NCBI RefSeq assembly: GCF_004359375.1
Contig: NZ_CP034726.1
Span: 1,178,001-1,242,000 of the forward strand
Origin: Acetilactobacillus jinshanensis
Lineage (GTDB): Bacteria; Bacillota; Bacilli; Lactobacillales; Lactobacillaceae
Direction of reading: 5' to 3'
Length of the DNA: 64,000 bases
Shown: one piece after another, positions 7,845 to 16,900 of the stretch
How the letters are laid out: every line of letters starts with the position of its first letter
Position numbering within the stretch: the stretch's first letter is position 1
Notes under the pieces: generated by a model
What the model saw: only the letters and a program-made list of their open reading frames with translations
Databases searched by the model: none
Told to the model about the DNA's origin: nothing
Made by a program: the position numbers and the translations under genes

Positions 7845-8138
7845 TTATTCTTTAAAGGGCTTCAGCAGTTCTTGCTTTCCCGTAACACCCATATACACAT
7901 CATTTCGAATTAAATATTTTTGAACTTCAGCATAATTATTAAAATTAATTGGCTTGGAAAAACATCCAGAATCAGCTAATTGTTTTGCCATCACAACCGT
8001 CGGTGCATCAATCTTAGTTTGTGGACCGTATTTAGCAATAACGTTCGACCAATGCTGATCAAGCATGTTGATTGCAAACGTAACGGATTTATCATGCTGA
8101 ATTAATTTCTTTAATATATCAGGCTGCAAAAGCTTCAT
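7845..8138 (-). CDS. hypothetical protein, 97 residues, third gene of the AAA/VWA module
   Basis: I do not recognise it. The start chosen is the ATG at 8138, with AGGGGGC about 7 nt upstream and one base after the stop of the VWA gene; an earlier start at 8174 would overlap the VWA gene by 35 bp and has no better signal. The product is soluble-looking, with a helical N-terminus (LQPDILKKLIQHDKSVTFAINMLDQHW) and no membrane helix. The near-zero spacing to the VWA gene suggests translational coupling and a shared function with the AAA ATPase and VWA protein, but that is inference. Confidence 0.6.
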   Translation of the reverse strand: MKLLQPDILKKLIQHDKSVTFAINMLDQHWSNVIAKYGPQTKIDAPTVVMAKQLADSGCFSKPINFNNYAEVQKYLIRNDVYMGVTGKQELLKPFKE

Positions 8139-8139
8139 T

Positions 8140-9447
8140 TTAGAGCCCCCTATTTGCACGCAGAATTGGATCATTAACTAATGAAATTAACTGACCACGA
8201 ACGTTTTTGACCGAGAATTTAGTCTTAGGTTCGGTCAAGATCCAGAGTAAATTATCAAAGCCGTAGTATCGCAAATGATCTTCACCAAAACCATCGGTTA
8301 AGATAATAATTAATTGATTTCGATTCGTGTTCAAGTGTTGGTGGCAGTAGTTAAAAATACATTGAAAACAAGTTCCACCGCCACCAACTCGGGTAAATTT
8401 AAGCTGGTGATAATTATTGGCGTGATAATGCTCCAACACGTGAACTTCAGTATCGAAGTCATAAACGCCAACGTTAACCGGCATGTGTTTCAGAAAATCA
8501 CCTAACTGAGCTAATAAGAAGCTAATTTCTTGATCACCCATTGATCCAGAATTATCAACGAAAATCTGAACCGGCTGAATATAATTACTGACGGTGCCCA
8601 TCAGATCCATCCGATAGGCTTGGCGACGGTTAAAGCGGGCTCGTGATGTCTTCCGGCCAAACGGAACGCTACCAAGACCCATTTTGACATATGCTCGCCA
8701 GTTAATACTGCTATGAACATTAAGTTTCTGAAGCTGTTCATGCACTCGTCCAGGCAAGGTACCACGGGCTTTTGCACCCGTATTTTGATACGAACGTTTA
8801 ATTAATCGTTTTAACTGAACCGTTTTAGCTTGTCGACTGACTTGTGATTCACTGCCCCAGAAACGGTGGTCATCACTTTTTCGTTTCAATACGTGCTTAA
8901 TTTTACGATTAACGAGTCGTTTATCTTTGGATTTACCCTGCTGTTTATCTAAAAATTGCTTTAACTGATTCAAATACACTTTAGAATTCATGTTAGGAAT
9001 TAAGCTGAGGCCCCAACTACGGTTAATTTGCTCTAAAGTAACCTGATTTTGGACTTTAATCGGGATCAACTGATTAACGGCAATATCGGTAGCCATCTGA
9101 GTTAACTCGTTAGCTCGCGGATAACGAACCGGGTGTAACCAGATTAAATGCAGTGCTTCATGTTCAAGCCAAAATAATAGATCACGCTCAGTATTTATCC
9201 ATTCTGCGAACACGTCCGGGTTGTATTCAAGCTTAATCTTATGTTGGTACCAACCTAAGCTAAACGGTGACTGAAGGCGTTGATTATTGATCCGATCAAT
9301 TTTAGCTAGTAAAATCCCGTAAAACGGCTGACGTTGAATCAGATGGATAATTCCCCGGCTGATGATTCGATCACACAACAGCTGAGAATTGTTCGAATTT
9401 CGTTGCTGTTGATAATGAATAATCTGTTGACCTAATGTCAATCGCAT
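8140..9447 (-). CDS. zincin-like plus VWA-like domain protein (DUF2201 type)
   Basis: This 435-residue protein has two parts. The N-terminal part carries HEALH (96-100), an HExxH zinc-binding motif set in WLEHEALHLIWLH and followed by ATDIAVNQ. The C-terminal part is a von Willebrand A-like domain with an intact metal-ion-dependent adhesion site: DNSGS at 298-302, GGGGT further on, and ILTDGFGED. Proteins of this layout are paired with MoxR-type AAA ATPases, as here: the ATPase gene lies 20 bp upstream. The pair probably acts as a chaperone or protease-like remodelling machine, target unknown. No signal peptide is seen, so it is likely cytoplasmic. It lies between ffh and rpsP, an unusual place. 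Confidence 0.82.
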   Translation of the reverse strand: MRLTLGQQIIHYQQQRNSNNSQLLCDRIISRGIIHLIQRQPFYGILLAKIDRINNQRLQSPFSLGWYQHKIKLEYNPDVFAEWINTERDLLFWLEHEALHLIWLHPVRYPRANELTQMATDIAVNQLIPIKVQNQVTLEQINRSWGLSLIPNMNSKVYLNQLKQFLDKQQGKSKDKRLVNRKIKHVLKRKSDDHRFWGSESQVSRQAKTVQLKRLIKRSYQNTGAKARGTLPGRVHEQLQKLNVHSSINWRAYVKMGLGSVPFGRKTSRARFNRRQAYRMDLMGTVSNYIQPVQIFVDNSGSMGDQEISFLLAQLGDFLKHMPVNVGVYDFDTEVHVLEHYHANNYHQLKFTRVGGGGTCFQCIFNYCHQHLNTNRNQLIIILTDGFGEDHLRYYGFDNLLWILTEPKTKFSVKNVRGQLISLVNDPILRANRGL

Positions 9448-9467
9448 CTAATCACCCGTTTCATTGC

Positions 9468-10628
9468 TTAATAGCCAGCTAAACTAATCTTAATAAATGC
9501 TTCGTATAATTTTTGTAAATCTAAAGACTGACTAGATTTAATTTGATTATAAAGATGATCAAACCAGTCGGTGTGACTAAGTGATAACGCTAGTGAATAT
9601 TGTCCATCTGAACTGACTTTTGTAAGTAACGTTAAAAACTTCTTCGCAAAATCGTCATTCAAGGACAATTTAGCTTTCAAAATCATCCTAAGGGTATGCT
9701 CTTTTTGAGCTTCATCCATTTTATTAAAACGTTCCGTTAATTTGTCTAACGAATCTTGCACAAAACTCTTAGGTGTAATCGCAACTAACGACTGATTTAA
9801 AAATGAATTAAAGGCCGTTGCCGTTTCAATACCCAAATCACCGGATAAGACATCCAGTTGAATTGACTGACGGTCTTGATTATCTAATTGATCCAATTCA
9901 TATAAATTATCGGAAACTCGTTCCCAGGCTCGTGGGGTCGGGTATAAATCTTGGCTCATCTTTGGGTTATGCAGCATCCCTGGATTTTCCTGCAAATACT
10001 TGATCACTGATGGGTGAATCATCTGGCGATGTCGTTTAAGATCCTGCGTATTGGCCCAGGCTAACCAATCCTTTAAGTTAGCTTTCATTACTAATCTTAC
10101 GGTTCGGTCTTTAATCGCAGCATCGCCGCTGACGACACCGTAATCAGTTTGACCGAATCCCGTCATTGAAGAATCAGGATTTTCTGCGATAATAATATGA
10201 ACCTGTTTCGGTAGTTTTAAGCTATTAACCGATCGCTGTAGAACTAAATTCATTAATTCGCTCTGAACGGCTTGACTACCACGGTTAAATTCATCTAGGA
10301 ACCAATAAATACTGGTGTCGGGATAACGTTCAGCGTACTTAATAATCTCAATTAACGTATGTGAATAACCAAACTGAACGTCCGCTAAGGTTCCGTAGTG
10401 CTTCGTTTTTATAAATGAATCGGACGTTAGCGGCGGAACCGGGATTGATAGGTCACCCTTTTCAACTAAACTCACTACGGTAGTAAAAAGTTTAGCGTGA
10501 TTTCGTTTAGCAACGTCCTGAACCAGAGCCGATTTACCAATCCCGGCTTCACCAACGATGTTAGGGACGTTGCCACCTTTAATCACTAACGGTACCGCAA
10601 CCAATAATTGTCGATAAGATAACGCCAT
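9468..10628 (-). CDS. MoxR-type AAA+ ATPase, partner of the VWA protein
   Basis: A 386-residue AAA+ ATPase with Walker A GEAGIGKS (26-33), Walker B IYWFLDE (107-113, D112 E113), a sensor-1 asparagine in IIIAENPD and an arginine-finger candidate in IKDRTVRL. The 115-residue C-terminal helical tail after the ATPase core has no motif I recognise. The family works with VWA-domain partners, whose gene follows directly. The ribosome binding site AAGGAG is 7 nt before the ATG. The strong ffh terminator ends about 20 bp upstream and no clear promoter is visible in between, so expression may rely on read-through or on a promoter inside the end of ffh. Confidence 0.85.
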   Translation of the reverse strand: MALSYRQLLVAVPLVIKGGNVPNIVGEAGIGKSALVQDVAKRNHAKLFTTVVSLVEKGDLSIPVPPLTSDSFIKTKHYGTLADVQFGYSHTLIEIIKYAERYPDTSIYWFLDEFNRGSQAVQSELMNLVLQRSVNSLKLPKQVHIIIAENPDSSMTGFGQTDYGVVSGDAAIKDRTVRLVMKANLKDWLAWANTQDLKRHRQMIHPSVIKYLQENPGMLHNPKMSQDLYPTPRAWERVSDNLYELDQLDNQDRQSIQLDVLSGDLGIETATAFNSFLNQSLVAITPKSFVQDSLDKLTERFNKMDEAQKEHTLRMILKAKLSLNDDFAKKFLTLLTKVSSDGQYSLALSLSHTDWFDHLYNQIKSSQSLDLQKLYEAFIKISLAGY

Positions 10629-10648
10629 TCGTTACACTCCTTATTTAC

Positions 10649-10681
10649 AAAAAGAGGATGATTATTCATCATCCTCTTTTT
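10649..10681 (-). terminator. terminator after ffh
   Basis: Near-perfect inverted repeat AAAAAGAGGATGATGA / TCATCCTCTTTTT on the minus strand with T5 at its end, directly after the ffh stop codon. It is symmetrical, so it could act in both directions. It separates the ffh operon from the AAA/VWA module. Confidence 0.88.
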
Positions 10682-10693
10682 AATCATAATTAA

Positions 10694-12181
10694 TTATCTA
10701 CGTCTTAGCATCTTTTGTAAACGACGACGTTTCTTTTTGGCCTGTTTAGCTTTCTTGGCCATTCCACGCATGCCAAATTTAGACATCTGTGACATTGGAT
10801 TGTTGCCCATCATGCCACCCATGGGATTCTTACCGCCCATGCGCTTCATCATCTTGTTCATCTTACCAAGACCACCAAAGTTACCGTTGGACATCTGGTT
10901 CATTAATTTCTTCATGGAATTAAATTGCTTGATGACTCGGTTAACGATTTGAATCGGTCGACCTGATCCACGAGCAATGCGTCGCTTACGGGACGGAGTT
11001 AAGATTTCAGGATGAGCTCGTTCTTGTTTAGTCATGGAATAAACAATGGCTTTAATATGATCCATCTGCTTTGGATTCATATTAGCCTTCTTCATGATCG
11101 GGTTATTAGCCATCCCAGGAATTAACTTCATGATGTTCTTTAACGGGCCCATGTGCTGGATCTTATTTAACTGAGCTAAGAAATCATTAAAGTCAAAGGT
11201 GTTTTCCTGAATCTTCTTAGTAAGCTTTTCAGCCTTTTTCTTGTCGTAGCCCTTTTTAGCTTTATCAATCAGGGTTAGGATATCACCCATCCCTAGGATC
11301 CGGGAAGCCATTCGGTCTGGATGGAAAATATCTAGGTCTTGAAGTTTTTCACCTTCACCAACGAATTTGATGGGTTTATGGGTGACGGCACGAATCGATA
11401 GTGCGGCACCACCACGGGTATCACCATCTAATTTAGTTAGGGCAACTCCAGTGATGTCCAAAGCATCATTAAAGCCCTTAGCCGTTTTAACGGCATTCTG
11501 ACCGGTCATGGCATCAACCGTTAACAGAATTTCGTTCGGCTTAGCTAAAGCTTTAATTCGCTTCAGTTCATTCATTAATTTGGTATCGATCTGTAAACGA
11601 CCGGCGGTATCAATAATCACGTAATTATTATGATCACGATGAGCCTGTGCTAACCCAGCTTTTACAATGTCAACCGGATCATGATGGGTTCCCATCTGGA
11701 AAACTGGCACTTTAATTTGCTGGCCAACCTGAACTAATTGATCAACGGCGGCTGGTCGGTAAACATCAGCAGCAATCATTAATGGATGGGCCTTGTGAGC
11801 GGTCTTTAAACGTAAAGCTAACTTGCCGGCAGTTGTAGTTTTACCGGCACCTTGAAGACCAACCATCATAATGACAGTTGGAATCGTTTTAGCTTTATTT
11901 AACGGAACCGCTTTAGTTCCCATCGTCTTGGTCAATTCTTCATCAACGATCTTAACGATCTGCTGACTTGGGTTTAAACCTTCCAGAACGTTTGCACCAA
12001 CGGCCTTGTCCTGAACCTGTCGAACAAATTTTCTAACAACGTCAAAGTTAACATCAGCATCGAGTAAAGCTAATCTAATCTGACGCATTGTTTTTCTTAA
12101 ATCTGATTTACTAACGTGACCTTTACCACTTAAATCACGAAAGGCTTTTTGTAAACGGCTCGTAAGTCCTTCAAAAGCCAT
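10694..12181 (-). CDS. ffh: signal recognition particle protein Ffh
   Basis: Ffh binds signal sequences on ribosome-nascent chains and delivers them to FtsY at the membrane. The 495-residue protein has the N domain, G domain with GLQGAGKTT (108-116), DTAGRL and TKLDGDTRGG, and a methionine-rich M domain ending in a Met/Gly/Lys-rich tail (GGMMGNNPMSQMSK) that contacts SRP RNA and signal peptides. The length is normal. The stop of ylxM lies 18 bp upstream. With ylxM, ftsY and smc it forms the standard targeting cluster. Confidence 0.97.
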   Translation of the reverse strand: MAFEGLTSRLQKAFRDLSGKGHVSKSDLRKTMRQIRLALLDADVNFDVVRKFVRQVQDKAVGANVLEGLNPSQQIVKIVDEELTKTMGTKAVPLNKAKTIPTVIMMVGLQGAGKTTTAGKLALRLKTAHKAHPLMIAADVYRPAAVDQLVQVGQQIKVPVFQMGTHHDPVDIVKAGLAQAHRDHNNYVIIDTAGRLQIDTKLMNELKRIKALAKPNEILLTVDAMTGQNAVKTAKGFNDALDITGVALTKLDGDTRGGAALSIRAVTHKPIKFVGEGEKLQDLDIFHPDRMASRILGMGDILTLIDKAKKGYDKKKAEKLTKKIQENTFDFNDFLAQLNKIQHMGPLKNIMKLIPGMANNPIMKKANMNPKQMDHIKAIVYSMTKQERAHPEILTPSRKRRIARGSGRPIQIVNRVIKQFNSMKKLMNQMSNGNFGGLGKMNKMMKRMGGKNPMGGMMGNNPMSQMSKFGMRGMAKKAKQAKKKRRRLQKMLRRR

Positions 12182-12199
12182 TTCAGTTCACCACTTTCG

Positions 12200-12541
12200 T
12201 TATTCATCTTCAATATGCTCTAATTTCTTAATCATGGAACTAATGTGTTTATCGTTAGGATACCGTTTTTGAGTGTACCTTTGCATTCGATCGATCAAAC
12301 GATTTCGAGCAATAAAATATTTATATAAATGAAGTTCTTTTTCGTATTTTTCTAAAATTAAAACTGTCCGACGGAGGTTATCGTACACGGCTTGTCGACT
12401 GACTTTAAAGTCCTGTGATATTTCACCGAGTGAATAATCGTCAATAAAATAGCATTGCATATATTCTCGCTGCTTTTTAGTCAGCAACGGATAATAAAAT
12501 TCCAAAAGTGAATTGACACGATAATTTTTGGCTAAGTCCAC
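12200..12541 (-). CDS. ylxM: YlxM/p13 family DNA-binding protein
   Basis: The 113-residue product is the SRP-associated YlxM protein. It has a helix-turn-helix segment (SLGEISQDFKVSRQAVYDNLRR) and a basic C-terminus. In streptococci YlxM modulates the SRP GTPase cycle. The start is GTG at 12541 with GGAGG 9 nt upstream. It lies between ftsY and ffh as in other Firmicutes. A TATAAT at 12576-12571 in the short gap before it could be a -10 element, but I see no good -35. Confidence 0.9.
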   Translation of the reverse strand: MDLAKNYRVNSLLEFYYPLLTKKQREYMQCYFIDDYSLGEISQDFKVSRQAVYDNLRRTVLILEKYEKELHLYKYFIARNRLIDRMQRYTQKRYPNDKHISSMIKKLEHIEDE

Positions 12542-12582
12542 TTATACTAACCTCCGTAAGTAATAATTATATTATAGTCCTA

Positions 12583-13947
12583 TTATTTAAACAATCCTTC
12601 AAACAAGCCGTTGACAAAATCACTGGCGTTAAACGGTGTTAAATCATGAACGTGTTCACCAAAACCGATGAATTTAACTGGAATATGTAATTCATGACGG
12701 ATTGCAAGGACAATCCCACCTTTGGCGGTCCCGTCCAGTTTAGTTAAGACGATCCCGGTAATTTTGGCAACTTGATTAAATAACTTGGCTTGATTTAAAG
12801 CGTTTTGACCGGTAGTACCATCAACTACCAGCATAACTTCATGCGGAGCGTCAGGAATAACTCTGGTCAGGACTTTATTCATCTTAGATAACTGGTTCAT
12901 CAAATTAACTTTGTTCTGTAAACGACCGGCAGTATCAACAAAGAGAATGTCGTAATTTTCACGTTTAGCCTTATGAACCGCATCATAAACAACGGATGAC
13001 GGATCACTGTGTTCAGGACGTTTAACGATGTCGACGTGGTCATTTTTGGCCCATTCGTCTAACTGTTGAATAGCACCAGCACGGAAAGTATCAGCAGCGG
13101 CTAACAGAACCTTTTTGCCCTGTTGATGATACATATAAGCCATTTTACCGATGGTAGTAGTTTTACCAGCACCGTTAACACCGACGAAGAGAAAAACGGT
13201 TGGTCCCTGTTTAGCATAGTGAATCTGATTGTCTTCATTTTTACCGTCTTCATCGTAAAGCTCGATCATCTTTTGAATAATGACGTCTTGAACTTCAGAA
13301 CGCTTTTTAACGTTCTTTAACTTAACTTCTTTACGTAAGGCGTCACTAATCTTGACGGCCATATCAACACCAACATCGGATTCGATTAACGTATCTTCTA
13401 AATCATCAAAGAATTCATCGTTAACCGACCGGAAGTTCGCAAATAATCGGTTTAATTTCTGGCCAAACGTGGATCGAGAACGTGCCAAACCACGGGCGTA
13501 AATCTTACCGTTCTGTTTAGCCGTCTTAGTTATGTTAGATTCCTTAGATTGTGAGCTAGCAGACTTGGTTTCCACTGACTTAGCCGGTTTGGTTTCTGCT
13601 GATTCAGATTCAGCAGATGAGCTTGCCGATTTAGCCTCTGAACTAGCGCTTTTACTTTCCGAAGCCGATTCAGAAGCAGACTCACTAGACTTTGTGGCGT
13701 TAGAAGAAGTTGAAGTAATCGATTCAGAAGAACTGCTAGACTCAACTGAACTACTAACACTTGAAGCTTCAACCGCGCTGGAGCTTACTTCGCTACTAGC
13801 ACTGACGGAACTGCTGGCCTGAGCTTCGTTGATTACGTTATTCTGACTTGAATTGGCTTTTGCCTTTTCATTTGCTAATGATTTAGCTTTTAATGATGCT
13901 TGTTTCTTTTTTCTTGAATGACGTTTGAAAATACTAAATAATCCCAT
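12583..13947 (-). CDS. ftsY: signal recognition particle receptor FtsY with serine-rich N-terminus
   Basis: FtsY docks the SRP-ribosome complex at the membrane. The C-terminal NG domain is intact: GVNGAGKTT (256-264), DTFRAGA, DTAGRL, TKLDGTAKGG and the terminal FVNGLFEGLF. The start at 13947 (MGLFSIFKRHSRKKK) is favoured over the ATG at 13956 because it matches the family and leaves 9 nt to the GAGGG in the end of smc. Residues from about 33 to 137 form a low-complexity segment about half serine, interspersed with Ala, Glu and Lys, in place of the usual acidic A domain. The gene start lies 5 bp after the smc stop. Confidence 0.96.
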   Translation of the reverse strand: MGLFSIFKRHSRKKKQASLKAKSLANEKAKANSSQNNVINEAQASSSVSASSEVSSSAVEASSVSSSVESSSSSESITSTSSNATKSSESASESASESKSASSEAKSASSSAESESAETKPAKSVETKSASSQSKESNITKTAKQNGKIYARGLARSRSTFGQKLNRLFANFRSVNDEFFDDLEDTLIESDVGVDMAVKISDALRKEVKLKNVKKRSEVQDVIIQKMIELYDEDGKNEDNQIHYAKQGPTVFLFVGVNGAGKTTTIGKMAYMYHQQGKKVLLAAADTFRAGAIQQLDEWAKNDHVDIVKRPEHSDPSSVVYDAVHKAKRENYDILFVDTAGRLQNKVNLMNQLSKMNKVLTRVIPDAPHEVMLVVDGTTGQNALNQAKLFNQVAKITGIVLTKLDGTAKGGIVLAIRHELHIPVKFIGFGEHVHDLTPFNASDFVNGLFEGLFK

Positions 13948-13952
13948 AGTTC

Positions 13953-16900
13953 TCATCCCTCTGTCTTAGCTTTTCTTAAATTAACCGAGATAATCTTAGA
14001 AACTCCCGAATTCTGCATCGTGACTCCGTATAAATTATCGGCATATAACATCGTCGTCTTGCGATGTGTGATCACAATAAACTGGGTCTTTGACTTCAAT
14101 TTTTGCATATAATCACCGAAGCGGTCAATATTTACGGCGTCCAATGCCGATTCAGCTTCATCCAGGATACAAAATGGTGCCGGTTTAATCTTCAAGATGG
14201 CGAACAGTAAAGCGATTGCAGTTAATGCCCGTTCTCCACCAGACAATAATTCCATGTTTCGGTATCGTTTGCCCGGTGGCTGTGCCATGATGTTAACGCC
14301 GGTCGTTAAAAGATGCTTCGGATCAATTAGTTCGAGTTTAGCTCGACCGCCCTTAAAAATCTGTGAATACGTAACTTTAAACGCGGCATTAATCTTATCA
14401 AACGTATCCTTAAAACGAACTTTAATCTTGGAATCCATTTGGTTCATCGTCGTCATTAATTGGTGTTTAGCCGTAACCAAATCATTAATTTGTTTCGTAA
14501 AAAATTGATAACGACGATCGATCTTTTGGAACTGCTTAATGGCGTTAACGTTAACTGGGCCAATTTCCTGCAACGCTTTTTGAGCCCTAAATAATTTAGA
14601 ACTGATTTGATTTAGAGTCATTGTTGGCTTGGCCACGTTATCTTTAGTCACGTCAATTTGGTACTTTCGGTATAAGACACCGTTAACTTCATGCGCCTTT
14701 TTCTCAGCTTCCTGACTGGTCAATCGATATTGATTCAGTCGACTGCGTAAGTCCAGTAACTGATTCTGAAGACTTGATAAACGACTCTTAACTTTATAAA
14801 GTGAATTCTTATCTTTAATAATTAATTCGTGGTAATGAGTCTTTTGATTATTTAGTTTATCAATCTGTTTACTCAAAGCCATTAAATTGCCGTTAGATTT
14901 AACCTGCTGAGATTGATGCTTTATATCTTGGGTAAACTGACTAATATCCTTCTTAGCCTGGGCCAAATTATGCTTAGCTTCTGATAATTGAACTGAATTA
15001 GCTTTCAAATCATGGCTCAATTGTTCAGCATGACTTTGAATTTTAATGAGTGATTCATGCTGACGTTGATACTTTTGATCATATTCATTAGCTACGGAAG
15101 ATTGTTTGTCGACTTTCTTTTGCACATCAATTAACTTCTGATGATTAACTTTCAACGAAGCTTTAATCTGATTTTGGGTCCGTTTAAATTTTTGAATCGA
15201 ATCGTCGGTTCCATCAGGATTATCAATTATTTGCTTCCGTTGATCTAAAATGGTCTGGTAATTACGTAATTCGTCAGATAATCGTTCCTCGACATTCTTT
15301 TGAACGGCATAGCGTTGCTGATCTTTGTTGAGATGAGCTTGCTTAGCTTTCAGTGTCTGTTGAACTTGACTCAATTGCTTACTAACTTGAAGACCCTTAT
15401 CTTTTTCACGGTTAACAATCGAATTTAAATCCTTTAGCAATTTTTGGTAATGGTCTATTTTTGCTTTTTGTGATAATAAACCGTGATAACGATATCGCCC
15501 ATGACCACCAGTAACGGATCCGCCAGCATTAACCACGTTGCCATCTAAAGTTACAACTCGATAACGACGATGAACAGCGTGACTAATCTGAACGGCAGAG
15601 GAAATATCCTTACTGACCAAGACGTTGCCCAATAAATGTAGTTTAACGGCATTAAACTGATCAGGCATTTGAACTAAATTAGCCGCAACGTTTATAAAAC
15701 CATAAATTTGTCGACACTGATCAATAATTGATGGATTGATCCATCGCTTTGAAATTTCGTTAATCGGTAATAACGTTACTCGACCCAAATGATTTACAGA
15801 CATAAATTTAACGATATTTCTAGCAGTTAGCGTACTATCAACAATAATTTGTTGAAGCTGAGAACGTAAAGTTGTTTCAATGGCCTGGATATATTGATCT
15901 GGCACTTTGATAAAATTAGCAACTGTCCCCAAAATACCGTTAAAACGATCTTGATGAGCTAATAAATTCCGGGTCCCATTATATAAATTAGAGTGCTGAT
16001 CATTGATTCGTTTTAAGCCGTGTGATCTAATTCGAATACTCTGCTGTTTACGAATATCGTGATCATAACTATTTTTTATGACTCTAAGACGCTGTGATAC
16101 TTGACTTAATTCATTCTGTAAAGTCTCAATCTGCTTAGTTTCACGAGCAATTTGCTGTTTCAAATGAATCAACGTTTTATTCGTTTCAATTAACTGCTGA
16201 CGTGATTTTGCAATTAATTGTTTACCGTTCTTTAATTGAGCCTTTAAGTGATTAGCACGGACTTGGTTTTCATGATAATTTTGGTGCTGATTTTGAATTT
16301 GACTCTGGATATTTGCTGACCGTTTAACTAAATCAATGTATTGATTACGAAACTGAGTAATTTTATCACGAAGATGGCCAGTCGATTGAGGCATTCGTTT
16401 AGGCTTTAAATCATTGAGCTGTTTTGTAAGGGCCGTCGCCTTTTGCGAGAAATGCCGATGACTTTGTTTTAATTTCAAATGCTTAGAGTTTAAGGCATCA
16501 ATAGTTTGCTTAATCTTTCTAACATCAGTTTTAGAATGTTCAATCCGGTGACGCCAAAATGACACCTTTTGCTGACTTAAACTCTTTTGATTAGACAAGA
16601 CGTCTAATTGACGGGAACGATTTAAAATCGCTTCTTGAGTATGGTCATAATGCTTAGTTAATTGGGCCAAACGCTGATTCATATTATTATTCTTGTCCTG
16701 TAACTGGGATTCAAGCTGTTGAAACTGATTAAACCGTTTAGTCGTCCCTTGGGCATGCTTTTGAATAACTTTACATTTTTGATTAACCTGCTTGGAAATC
16801 ACTAAAAGCCAATCAATATCTAAATGACCGGCAACGTGTTTTTTAGCTAGATAATCCTGGGCAACCTGCTTTTCGTGACCTAAATTATGACGTCGCTTAC

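Noticed and set aside
8314-8505. Plus-strand frames within the VWA gene and other long genes
   Set aside because: No ribosome binding sites or family resemblance; codon patterns follow from the opposite-strand genes.
13532-13822. Plus-strand 96-codon open frame rich in Leu, Ala, Ser, Glu opposite ftsY
   Set aside because: It is the mirror of the serine-rich tract of ftsY; no ribosome binding site, no family, and the opposite strand has a well supported gene.
13550-13830. Repeat-like serine codon tract as a CRISPR or satellite array
   Set aside because: There are no fixed direct repeats with unique spacers; it is coding low complexity in ftsY.
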